From Lachnoclostridium sp. UBA1308 (GTDB lineage: Bacteria > Bacillota > Clostridia > Lachnospirales > Lachnospiraceae): a stretch of 64,000 bases of DNA. How positions within the stretch are numbered: the stretch's first letter is position 1; the number at the start of each line of letters is the position of its first letter. Shown one piece after another: positions 9,263-17,624 of this stretch. The position numbers and the translations under genes were made by a program. The notes beneath the pieces were generated by a model that saw only the letters and a list, made by a program, of their open reading frames with translations, did not search any database and was not told the origin of the DNA. The stretch is taken from the NCBI GenBank assembly GCA_002307215.1, contig DBTU01000026.1, forward strand, positions 5,706-69,705, read 5' to 3'.

Positions 9263-9715
9263 ATGTCAGAAATAACATACAAAGTAATTAATAACAATGA
9301 GGTAGCTAAGATAGCTGAAATTTTTGGTGATTATATTATTCAATTTAATTGTTTTCATTTTGGGGAAGGTTGTCTATCATTAGTAGCTTATGATAATGAT
9401 GTGCCTGTTGGAATTATATCTACATATCCCTTAGGGTATCCTAGACCATTAGAGCATTTGAAAGACGCATATATTGATGTCCTGGAAGTAGATGAAAGGT
9501 ATAGAAAACAAGGTATAGCAAGAGGAATGATAACACGTACTGAAAAATGGGCCAAAGATAACGGATATCGTCAGATTAGGTCATGGAGTAGTGAAGATAA
9601 AAACGAAGCTATCCCTATGTGGTATGCATTAGATTATTGTATGTGCCCAGCAAAAATATGGGTAGAATGGTGTGAAAAAATCGTAGATGGATTTTATGTT
9701 GCTAAAAAGTTATAA
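9263..9715 (+). CDS. GNAT-family N-acetyltransferase
   Basis: A 150-residue protein with the GNAT acetyl-CoA-binding core: strand DAYIDVLEVDERYRKQ followed by the motif A loop, seen as RKQGIARGMI (the Q/RxxGxG/A consensus), then a helix and strand ending RSWSSEDKNEAIPMWYAL. This would transfer an acetyl group to an amine; the substrate is not predictable. The ATG follows GGGGGC. The gene is monocistronic, with its own promoter at 9123 and a hairpin at 9767-9813. Confidence 0.85.
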   Translation: MSEITYKVINNNEVAKIAEIFGDYIIQFNCFHFGEGCLSLVAYDNDVPVGIISTYPLGYPRPLEHLKDAYIDVLEVDERYRKQGIARGMITRTEKWAKDNGYRQIRSWSSEDKNEAIPMWYALDYCMCPAKIWVEWCEKIVDGFYVAKKL

Positions 9716-9766
9716 TAAGAAAGTTATAAAGTTAATATGCAATTTGATTAATTGATATAGTAATTC

Positions 9767-9813
9767 TAAAACTCACCAAGGTTGCTTTAAGAGATAGACT
9801 GAGGTGAGTTTTA
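9767..9813 (+). terminator. Probable terminator after the GNAT gene
   Basis: Arms taaaactcacc and ggtgagtttta flank a 25-base loop and end in a short T-run. Because the arms carry both A and T tails the element could act in both directions. Confidence 0.5.
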
Positions 9814-9862
9814 TCGATACAAGGTAAAGAATCTTTGCGTGACAATTCCCGAAAAGTTATGT

Positions 9863-9873
9863 AAAGTTATATA
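9863..9873 (+). repeat. Left target-site duplication of the IS4-family element
   Basis: aaagttatata directly abuts the left terminal inverted repeat and is repeated exactly at 11446-11456. Confidence 0.9.
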
Positions 9874-11445
9874 CTTGAGTTTCCGCAAAATGTAACTGAA
9901 GGATAAATAAATCTAACCAAAGTGCCAATCTGCCATTTTTGGAAGGGTGTAAAGTGGCAGTACCTAAATTTATGGCTCTTTAATAAGCCCCGACTGAAAC
10001 CGGACTTGGAAAAAATATTGTTTTACCTATTTAGGCGATTAGCTTAAAGCATAGTTGACGGTATGCAGGACGTTTTGTCCTGAACCAGAGTCTGACACCC
10101 TCTTTTGCATAAGATAGTATGCCAGAGATACCTTTCGCTAACCGGTAATAGCAGAACTGAACTTTTTCCTTTACAGGAGCCGCTGTCTGTATGATGGAAA
10201 CCTTAAGGGCATTTGTTTCTGATTTCATTGAAACCTGAGCAAGAAATGCCATGCATAGGGAGATATAAAAATTTAAAGCATTGATTGCCTTGAGTTTCCG
10301 GACACGGAAGTTTTCTAACCGGAAAACCTGCTTCTCACAGCGGAAATATTCCTCAATCCGCCAGCGGGAGAAATAAAGTCTTGCAATCCGGATGACATCC
10401 TCTCGGGATTTTAATTCCTTGTTTGTTGCAAGCATCATCGGATGCTCTGTGAGGCCATAGACAAGAACCAGATAAATATCTTTCCTGGATGCGGTAATCT
10501 GAACCTTCACATGGGATAGATAAGCCTCCCGTTTTTTACCTTTATAAATCACCGGTGTTGTGATTTTGCCTTTTCGGCGATTTCGAAGTTCTGTGGCGGC
10601 TACCCATTTATTATGAAAAAGGAGCTTCTTTTTAGCTGTAAGCCGAATCACATAATCCTGCTTTAATTCATCGAGCTTTAGGAACATCTTATTGTCATCA
10701 TAGCCTCGGTCCATAACAAAAGTAGCTTTACCAAACATGGCTTTTCCGCGCTCCATGGCATCGAAGGTTACGCTATTGGTGGAGGTGAAGGTCTTTTCTT
10801 TTGAAGAATGGATTTTGGAGTAAATACTGACCGGATGATTGCTTTTTGTCATGACACAGGCTTCCGTTACATGATAGCCCTTCTCATAGACATTTTTGGT
10901 GTCGGTGCTTTTGGAACCATCCCGAACAAGTCCCAGCGCTTCGAACTTGTATCCGTCAGGTTTGACAATATCACTATCATCGATATGAATAACCGGCTGA
11001 TCAGGAACCCATTTTCGTATCGTATGAAGATACGAGGATAAAGCCGCCTTTGGTATTCCCTTATTCAGATGTCGGGTAAGTCTTTCCACACTGTTTACCT
11101 TTTTGGAGTCTTCGTGAAGCTGATCCACTACATCAGTTAAAAGACAACTGCCAGAAGCTAACATGCCATAGGTCATGTCAGCAGTAAACTTTCTATTCGG
11201 TTTGGAAAGCTTACCGGATATTTTGTTTGAAAAAGATAAAATTTCTCGTTTCAAAGTGTAGGTATTTGTTGTAGAATTAGCCATAAGGAATCCCTCTCTT
11301 TTTTGTTTAGTAAGGTTTTATTGTGGTGATTTAATTTTACATCAAAAAAGGAGAAGATTCCTTATATTTTAGGCATTTTCTTAAAGTTGTTTATAACAAT
11401 ACTGATGGAACAAGGGTACTGTGGATAAAACTGCGGAAACTCAAG
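9874..11445 (-). mobile_element. IS4-family insertion sequence, complete (1,572 bp)
   Basis: Both ends carry the 14-bp perfect terminal inverted repeat cttgagtttccgca (9874-9887, and its complement at 11432-11445). An 11-bp direct repeat, aaagttatata, flanks the element, within the range for IS4-family insertions. The single transposase gene fills most of the length and is intact. Joining the flanks restores a continuous sequence running into the XRE gene at 11468, so the IS separates that gene from upstream sequence. Confidence 0.92.
10031..11284 (-). CDS. IS4-family DDE transposase
   Basis: A 417-residue transposase. The DDE catalytic residues are visible: an early Asp in IHIDDSD, a second Asp in FVMDRGYDD, and the IS4 YREK signature Y-x2-R-x3-E-x6-K within YFSRWRIEEYFRCEKQ. 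The ATG at 11284 follows GAGAGGGATTCCTT. No frameshift or stop is present, so it is probably active or recently active. It lies between perfect terminal inverted repeats. Confidence 0.93.
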   Translation of the reverse strand: MANSTTNTYTLKREILSFSNKISGKLSKPNRKFTADMTYGMLASGSCLLTDVVDQLHEDSKKVNSVERLTRHLNKGIPKAALSSYLHTIRKWVPDQPVIHIDDSDIVKPDGYKFEALGLVRDGSKSTDTKNVYEKGYHVTEACVMTKSNHPVSIYSKIHSSKEKTFTSTNSVTFDAMERGKAMFGKATFVMDRGYDDNKMFLKLDELKQDYVIRLTAKKKLLFHNKWVAATELRNRRKGKITTPVIYKGKKREAYLSHVKVQITASRKDIYLVLVYGLTEHPMMLATNKELKSREDVIRIARLYFSRWRIEEYFRCEKQVFRLENFRVRKLKAINALNFYISLCMAFLAQVSMKSETNALKVSIIQTAAPVKEKVQFCYYRLAKGISGILSYAKEGVRLWFRTKRPAYRQLCFKLIA

Positions 11446-11456
11446 AAAGTTATATA
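11446..11456 (+). repeat. Right target-site duplication of the IS4-family element
   Basis: An exact copy of the 11-bp aaagttatata at 9863-9873, directly abutting the right terminal repeat. Confidence 0.9.
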
Positions 11457-11467
11457 GGGTTGATTTC

Positions 11468-12247
11468 GTGAGTTCAGTATCAAAGAACATAAAAAAGATA
11501 AAGCTTCAGAGAAAATTTACACAGGAAGAATTGGCCAATAAACTATTTGTTACAAGACAAACTATTTCAAATTGGGAAAACGAAAATCTCAGCTTGATAT
11601 TGACATGCTTATTAAGATAGCTCAATCTTTAGATACAGATATAACTACGTTAATTTATGGTCTACATGATCCGGCTGATCAGAAAAAGGAGAAAAGACAC
11701 CTGATTTTAGCCGGTGGTTTTTTGTTTATTCTTAGTGTTTCTCTTTATTTCTTAACCAAAATAGCACGTGACATGTTTATGAATTTTAATACTAGTCTCA
11801 CTATGCTTCTACACTTAGCCATTCAACCAATATTCTGGTTCGTGCTTGGTTGGACACTTATGCAAGGTTTAGGGGTGTTGGATGTTATAAAACCAACGAA
11901 GTCAAAGTATAAGAAATACATACATACATATAGCAGCATTAGCAATTGTGTCGTTATATATTATACTCATGTTGCTTTATTTTGTAGAATCAGTAAAAAA
12001 CATGGTTCAGCAGTACCATTATAGTCAAAATTCATCTCTTTATCCGAATGGTTATAGTTATACTTATAAAATACCAAGAACTCTAGTTCGCATCGAGATG
12101 TCTATAATAAATGTTGTTTACAAACAACCTATTATGTTTATTATTCCAAGCATTTTCTTTTGGTTCAGTAAACCAATTACAGGTGGAGTGACGAATTTTG
12201 TACATTTTGGCATAAAGAGACATCGAAATGCAAATAAAAATACTTAA
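11468..12247 (+). pseudogene. Frameshifted XRE-family regulator with C-terminal membrane segments
   Basis: GTG 11468 starts VSSVSKNIKKIKLQRKFTQE, a classic XRE helix-turn-helix that continues to SNWEN. At about 11582 one base is missing: the frame goes to stop, while the next frame continues KSQLDIDMLIKIAQSLDTDI. After two hydrophobic segments a second break falls in a tetranucleotide run (atac units, 11916-11930), where the third frame continues IAALAIVSLYIILMLLYF. The last part has another membrane segment and a short tail. The intact gene would have been a membrane-attached HTH regulator of about 255 residues. The IS4 element sits 22 bases upstream, which may have cut expression and allowed decay. 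Confidence 0.8.
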
Positions 12248-12262
12248 TTTTCATTTAAATGG

Positions 12263-12291
12263 TTGAACTGCAAATAAAAATATTATATAAT
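12263..12291 (+). promoter_or_regulatory. Predicted sigma-A promoter of the Fic gene
   Basis: TTGAAC and TATAAT are separated by exactly 17 bases, 31 bases before the GTG start. The spacer includes tgcaaataaaaata, which also occurs at about 12231 as a short direct repeat. Confidence 0.7.
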
Positions 12292-12322
12292 CATTTTAAA
12301 GTTAAAAATGAGGAGCGATTTT

Positions 12323-13465
12323 GTGGAAAACAGAGCAGGAAGAAAAATTAAAACGGGAATTGGGAATTCGGAGTATACTTGTTTTATACCGGCACCTTTG
12401 CCTCTGCAAAATCCAACAATCCAATACGATGATGAAATGATTTATTTGATATCTGAGGCAAATAGATATATTGGTAGACTGGATGAAGTGACGGACACGC
12501 TTATCTCTCCGAGCTATTTTGTGTATATGTATGCACGCAAAGAAGCAACACTGTCATCTCAAATAGAAGGCACGAGAGCGACATTTTCCGACTTAATTAA
12601 AGCGGAAGCGGGAATGGCGGATGAAGTTCCAAATGATGTTAAGGAAATTGAGAATTATGTAAAAGCTACGAGATATGGATTTGAGAGGCTGGAAACGTTG
12701 CCTCTGTCTTTGAGACTGATCAGAGAAATTCATGGCATCCTAATGGAAGGCGTACGGGGTGAGAATAAAACGCCGGGAGAATTCAGAAAGTCACAGAACT
12801 GGATTGGGGGTTATTCTATAAATACAGCAAGTTATGTTCCCCCTTCCATTGATCACTTGAATAGCTGTTTGGATAACTTTGAAAGATTTATGCATGAGAA
12901 CGACAAATTATCACCTCTTGTTAAAGCGGCTCTAATTCATAGTCAGTTTGAAATGATTCATCCATTTTTAGATGGAAATGGAAGAGTTGGAAGGCTTTTG
13001 ATTGCTTTTTATTTAGCTGCAAATAATATTTTGCATAAACCAACTCTTTATCTATCAAAATTTATTAAACATAATCAGCAAGCCTATTATGATTGCCTTT
13101 ATAACATTCATGCCCAGGGCGATTATGAGACATGGATTAAATTCTTTTTGACAGGAATTATTGAAACTGCAAGGGAAGCGGTAGAAATTGCAAGAAGCAT
13201 CACTGCTCTTCGGGAAGAGGATTTAAAAAAGATAACTGCAATGGGACGAACCAGTGAAAACGCACTTGTAATCTACGAAGGTCTATTTGATAAAACAACT
13301 ATTAGTATAGAGGAAGCGACAGCAAAGCTGGATATCAGTGTTGCTACAAGTGGACGATTGCTGGAAAGGCTCTGTGAAGAAGGTATCCTGAGCAACTTTG
13401 ACAATCGCAAACGTAAAAAGGTATTTATCTATAAGCGGTATATTGACGCTTTCAATAAGGATTGA
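12323..13465 (+). CDS. Class II Fic-domain protein (putative AMPylase)
   Basis: A 380-residue Fic protein. The active-site loop is HPFLDGNGRVGR starting at about residue 213, a full match to HPFx[D/E]GNGRxxR with the catalytic His. Upstream, SSQIEG at about 78-83 fits the inhibitory alpha-helix motif [S/T]xxxE[G/N], which makes this a self-inhibited class II enzyme. An N-terminal Fic-associated domain precedes it, and a C-terminal winged-helix-like segment (ISVATSGRLLERLCEEGILS) follows. GTG 12323, seven bases after AGGAG, is preferred to ATG 12308, which overlaps that site. Such proteins transfer AMP from ATP to target proteins; no target or antitoxin gene is adjacent. Confidence 0.88.
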   Translation: MENRAGRKIKTGIGNSEYTCFIPAPLPLQNPTIQYDDEMIYLISEANRYIGRLDEVTDTLISPSYFVYMYARKEATLSSQIEGTRATFSDLIKAEAGMADEVPNDVKEIENYVKATRYGFERLETLPLSLRLIREIHGILMEGVRGENKTPGEFRKSQNWIGGYSINTASYVPPSIDHLNSCLDNFERFMHENDKLSPLVKAALIHSQFEMIHPFLDGNGRVGRLLIAFYLAANNILHKPTLYLSKFIKHNQQAYYDCLYNIHAQGDYETWIKFFLTGIIETAREAVEIARSITALREEDLKKITAMGRTSENALVIYEGLFDKTTISIEEATAKLDISVATSGRLLERLCEEGILSNFDNRKRKKVFIYKRYIDAFNKD

Positions 13466-13520
13466 TCCAGCTAATTAATGATCCATGTAAAATCGTTAGA
13501 AAAAAGTTAAAAATTGAATG

Positions 13521-13562
13521 AATCCTTTCTGTATAATAGTTTTATTAAGTACAGAAAGGATT
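13521..13562 (+). promoter_or_regulatory. 13-bp perfect inverted repeat over a -10 box and ribosome binding site
   Basis: aatcctttctgta and its exact complement tacagaaaggatt flank a 16-base spacer. The left arm overlaps TATAAT (13532-13537), and the right arm contains the AAAGGA ribosome binding site for ATG 13569. It could be an operator, an RNA hairpin hiding the ribosome site, or a weak terminator of the Fic gene. Confidence 0.5.
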
Positions 13563-13568
13563 TTTCAA

Positions 13569-13778
13569 ATGAAAACAGAAATATTATTTAAGAAAACATT
13601 AATTGTATTAGCCATAATCTGTGTTGTGATGCAAAATATAACGTTGGTATATGCAGATAGTAACCTTTCTCCTGCAGAGTTGCAAGACAAAAGCGGCAGT
13701 AAAATCAGCGGTTCTGTTATAGCACTATATCAAGAAAATATCAGACAATATTCACGAACTGGCACAAGGAGATTTTAG
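13569..13778 (+). pseudogene. N-terminal fragment with one membrane segment (histidine kinase or exported protein remnant)
   Basis: ATG 13569 follows AAAGGA and encodes a 69-residue product. It has a Lys-rich start, one hydrophobic segment (TLIVLAIICVVMQNITLVYA) resembling a signal peptide, and a polar tail ending at the TAG at 13776. The next frame, overlapping the 3' end, encodes a HAMP-type segment. A deletion or frameshift has therefore probably removed the sensor part of a kinase and left its leader. The fragment is not recognisable on its own. Confidence 0.5.
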
Positions 13779-14985
13779 GCAGAAGCTACCGATAGAAAGT
13801 AATAATGAACTTGGTCGCTTGGCCAAAGACATTAATGTGATGTCTGATAAAATAGATATATATATGAGAAGTGAAAAATTATGGAATGAAGAACGATACA
13901 ACATGATAACGAATATGTCGCATGATTTGAAAACCCCAATTATGTCTATTGATGGCTATATCCATCTGATCAAAAATAGAAAGTATACGGATGAAAAGGA
14001 ATATGATACCTATTGTGAAATTATAGCAAGAAAGTCAGAAGAGTTAAATAATGCAATCAATCAACTGTTTGAATTATCAAAGCTAAATTCCGATGGGTTT
14101 TCCTCCTTCTTTAAGACTACATCTTTTATTCGTGTAAAAGTGTTTGAAAAGCTGTTGAAGCTTCCAATATCATATTCGGAGACGCATCACAGCGGTGATA
14201 CCCTATCAAGGTTGAACAATGACATCAGAACCATGCAGGAAGCTTATGGCTGGTCGTTCCGGATGATACTGGTACGCTTATTAAGCGGTTTTTCTTCTGC
14301 ATTCGTAATGTTTTTGCTTGACCCTCGGGTAAGCTTTTTACTTATCACCATCGGATTGCTGTCTGTCCTTATTAGCGCCGGACAGACTAAGGAAGTCCGC
14401 AGTATGAACGATGCAGTTCAAAAAAGTATGGGTGGCTATACCGAAAACCTTGCAAATATTATCGGCGGGTTTATGACAATGAAAAGTATGGGCTTTGAGA
14501 CTGAAATGATGAAGAAAGCCAGCACAGCAAACCGGGAAATCCTTGATAACAACTTGAGGCTTTCAAAGAAAAATGCCGCAATGGAAAGTCGCAACTTCCT
14601 GTTTGGTTCGATAAATTTTGTTGGTGTGGTAATCCTGGCTTCATATTTGGCGCTTCGGGGCGTAAGTTCCTTGGGGTCGGTGGTTTCGATGGTATATCTT
14701 TTAGGAAATGTTAATAACATGTTTTCAGAAATTAATGGCATGCTGCTTCGCATGCAGAGTTCCCTGGCCGGAGCAAAACGTGTAACAGAGCTTTTAGATG
14801 CCGAAGCTGAACCGGAGGTTGTAGATACTGAGGGTTCAAAGAATCGGGATATGATTGTTCTTGAGGATATTATTTTTGCTTATACCGAAGACTCAGGGAC
14901 CTTGAAGGAAATCAACCTTACAATTAAGAAGGGTCAGGTAGCAGCTTTGGTAGGTCCGAGCGGCGGAGGCAGCCTATGCAAATGA
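13738..14985 (+). pseudogene. In-frame chimera: histidine kinase HAMP/HisKA fused to ABC exporter membrane domain
   Basis: The first part reads as a HAMP linker (HELAQGDFRQKLPIESNNE, GRLAKDINVM) and a HisKA domain with the H-box MSHDLKTPIMSIDGYIHL. Around 14104, after ELSKLNSDGFSSF, the frame passes directly into the transmembrane domain of a type IV ABC exporter (KVFEKLLKLPISYSETHHSG). Five or six membrane helices and a coupling region follow, then the start of the nucleotide-binding domain, ending inside Walker A at VGPSGGG. The frame then runs out after SLCK. Kinase ATPase domain and exporter N-terminus are both missing. The joint must be a deletion fusion; a functional product is unlikely. 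Confidence 0.75.
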
Positions 14986-15355
14986 GTTTATTAGCCAAAT
15001 GGAGCAGGGTTACCAGACCCTTGTCGGAGAACGTGGTGTGCAATTGTCCGGTGGGCAGCGTCAGCGCATTGCCATTGCGAGGGCCTTTCTAAAGGATGCA
15101 CCAATTCTACTTCTGGATGAGGCAACCTCGTCGCTGGATTCTCAAAGCGAACAGCAAGTACAGACTGCACTGGAACAATTGATGAAAAACAAGACGGTTC
15201 TTGTCATAGCTCATCGCCTGTCCACAATTGAAAATGCGGATATCATCTATCTACTCGAGGATGGTAGGATAATTGAATCCGGATCCCATGAAGATCTGTT
15301 GCAGAATGAAAGTCTTTATCATAGTCTTCATCAAATCCAGTTTACCGGAAATTGA
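14972..15355 (+). pseudogene. C-terminal half of the ABC exporter nucleotide-binding domain
   Basis: In the next frame after the truncated Walker A, the sequence resumes at AYANEFISQMEQGYQTLVGE, followed by the signature LSGGQRQRIAIARA, Walker B ILLLDEATSSLD and the switch His in VIAHRLSTI. About 55-60 residues of a normal domain, including the Lys-Ser/Thr of Walker A and the Q-loop, are missing at the junction near 14970. The fragment from 14999 can be read as a 118-residue frame but cannot bind ATP alone. It is the 3' part of the same exporter gene as the chimera upstream. Confidence 0.78.
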
Positions 15356-15437
15356 ACTTCTTATTGTTAAGACCTCTAAAATGTAATATACTATGAATTC
15401 CAGATAATGAACGCATAGTAGCGTTGGAGGGGTAAAT

Positions 15438-17375
15438 ATGTGTGCAAGGTTGAAAGAACCCTTTGAATATAACAACAGAAATGAATTTCTAGTTAAATTA
15501 GGCGATTGGATCGGTGATGTTTTTTATGATATCTTGCCGGAACATGGATATGAAGTTAGGGAAGAACAAATATATACGGCTTATCAACTTGCAGATGCGA
15601 TTTGTAATAACCAAGTCCACTTAGCGGAAGCCGGACTTGGTACAGGCAAAACAATTGCTTATTTATTATCAGCAATTGCTTATGCTCGTTTCAGTGGAAA
15701 ACCTGTGGTGATTGCATGTGCCACCACAGCGCTTCAAGAACAGCTTACCGGAGATGAAGGTGATATTAAAAAGCTTTCGCAGCTTCTGGGACTAGAGATA
15801 GATGCGCGAATGGCAAAGGACCCTTGTCAGTATATCTGCGATGTACGAGTGAATGAAACGAATGAAGATTTTAGTACGATGGCAAATGAGATTAATCAGT
15901 GGATTTATAAATCAAAAACGGGTGAACGCTCAGAAATATCGACTATTCCGGACCATATTTGGAAGCTGATTGGCTGGAATGAGTCCATGGCTTGTGATAT
16001 CTGTGAGAGTCGTGGTTTTTGCAAGCTGGTTAAGGCAAGAGAACATTATCGTGCCACGAGAGATTTGATTATTGTGGATCATAATATCTTTTTTCATGAC
16101 TTATGGACCCGCAAGGATAGGATTGCAAGTGGGAAATCACCTATACTACCAAGTTATTCGGCTGTCATTTTCGATGAGGGACATAAGGTATTGCTTCCCG
16201 CTGCAATGCAGGCAGGACAATATATTAATAAAGAGGAAATAGATCAAATGCTCCTCTCCTTTCATGAAATACAAGGAGTTAGGGCTTCCTTAAGTACGGC
16301 AGCAATTGCCATGGAGCAGACTTTCGGTGATTTTTTTGCATATCTGGAAAGTGCAGTCATAGCTGACGAACAATCGGAACGGTTATCTCTTAAGATCAAT
16401 GATACCTTAATGAAAGCTGCAAATACCTTTCATAAGTCACTGGACTATCTTCTTCTTGAGATGCAAATTGAGCAAGAACTGTATATTGAATCTTTATCAA
16501 TAAGTCAAATACAGGCATACGAAGGACAAATCGAACGATCGATAAGGGCATTGACCAGCTTCTGTAAAAATAAAAGTGCAGATACGATCACCTGGGTAGA
16601 CAAACTGGATGGTAGCTTTTGGGTTGTTCCTAGGAATTTAAATGAGATGTTGGATGTGAATTTATTTACGAAGGGATTACCGGTGGTGTTTACCTCCGCA
16701 ACCCTAAGTAATGAGGGTGATTTTAATTATTTTATACGTAAGCTTGGGTTGAAAAAACCATCGACGTCTACAGTGGGAAGTCCTTTTGATTTAGAAAAAC
16801 AGGTTATTGTCTATTTATCAAAGTCCCCTAATAGTAAAGAAGATAGGTTTACCCTTGGTATTGAAAAATTAATATCTTTACTAAATGAAAATGGGGGACG
16901 AGCTCTCGTACTTACTAATTCCATGAAAGAAGTTTGTAAAATCAGAAGAAGATTAAAGGGACATCAGTTCTCCTTCAACGTTTTATGTGAAGATGAAGGA
17001 AATCGAGGTTCTCTTGTCCAAAAGTTTAGAGAGGATGAGACCTCGGTTTTAATTGGCGCAAATTTCTGGGAGGGAATTGATGTGCCCGGTGCGGCATTAA
17101 CCATGCTAATCGTCTGGCAGTTACCTTTTCCGTCTAGGGATCCTTTGATGGAAGCACAACGTAAAGAAGCAAGCGAACAGGGACTAGATCCGATTTTTTC
17201 AGTAGATTACCCCGAAATGGGGCTGAAGCTAAAACAAGGTTGCGGGAGATTAATCAGAACACAGAGTGATAAAGGAGCAATTGTTATTATGGATTCAGTG
17301 TTTGGAGCCCCCTGGGAAAAAGTTGTCATGGGTGCGCTACCTTTTGGAGCAAAGCTGAAACAGTTGGAAATATGA
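15438..17375 (+). CDS. DinG/XPD-like superfamily 2 DNA helicase
   Basis: A 645-residue ATP-dependent helicase. Motif I is EAGLGTGKT (about residues 63-71), the DEAH-box equivalent is FDEGHK, and the C-terminal motifs are TSATL, ANFWEGIDVPG and GCGRLIRT. Between motifs Ia and II, four Cys (DPCQYICD, ACDICESRGFCK) match the iron-sulfur cluster of DinG/YoaA/XPD helicases. There is no N-terminal exonuclease domain, so it resembles YoaA more than Gram-positive DinG-exonuclease fusions. It would unwind 5'-tailed DNA, D-loops or R-loops in repair. ATG 15438 follows TTGGAGGGGTAAAT. Terminator at 17387. Confidence 0.88.
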   Translation: MCARLKEPFEYNNRNEFLVKLGDWIGDVFYDILPEHGYEVREEQIYTAYQLADAICNNQVHLAEAGLGTGKTIAYLLSAIAYARFSGKPVVIACATTALQEQLTGDEGDIKKLSQLLGLEIDARMAKDPCQYICDVRVNETNEDFSTMANEINQWIYKSKTGERSEISTIPDHIWKLIGWNESMACDICESRGFCKLVKAREHYRATRDLIIVDHNIFFHDLWTRKDRIASGKSPILPSYSAVIFDEGHKVLLPAAMQAGQYINKEEIDQMLLSFHEIQGVRASLSTAAIAMEQTFGDFFAYLESAVIADEQSERLSLKINDTLMKAANTFHKSLDYLLLEMQIEQELYIESLSISQIQAYEGQIERSIRALTSFCKNKSADTITWVDKLDGSFWVVPRNLNEMLDVNLFTKGLPVVFTSATLSNEGDFNYFIRKLGLKKPSTSTVGSPFDLEKQVIVYLSKSPNSKEDRFTLGIEKLISLLNENGGRALVLTNSMKEVCKIRRRLKGHQFSFNVLCEDEGNRGSLVQKFREDETSVLIGANFWEGIDVPGAALTMLIVWQLPFPSRDPLMEAQRKEASEQGLDPIFSVDYPEMGLKLKQGCGRLIRTQSDKGAIVIMDSVFGAPWEKVVMGALPFGAKLKQLEI

Positions 17376-17386
17376 TAAAAGAAGAG

Positions 17387-17431
17387 AAAAAATGACCAAT
17401 CAGGAAGATTCACCTTGGTTGGCCATTTTTG
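17387..17431 (+). terminator. Terminator after the helicase gene
   Basis: aaaaaatgaccaa can pair with ttggttggccattttt, leaving a 3' T-run, 12 bases after the stop codon. The A-rich left arm would also allow action on the opposite strand. Confidence 0.7.
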
Positions 17432-17624
17432 ATTACAAAAGTAAAAGTACATGGTATAATGAGTTTATTTATCTCAATAATATGGGCAAGATACTGAATA
17501 AAGGAAATCGAAAAGGTTGAAGCAATTCAGTATGCTTTCTCTAATTATTTCAAGTGATTGTAAGTAACCTCCAGATATTGAATTGGCTTGAAATAAATCG
17601 CTTTGAGGGAAGGATTAGGAGAAC

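Noticed and set aside
14972..15355. Functional stand-alone ABC ATPase
   Set aside because: It lacks a Walker A Lys and Q-loop, so it cannot bind ATP normally.
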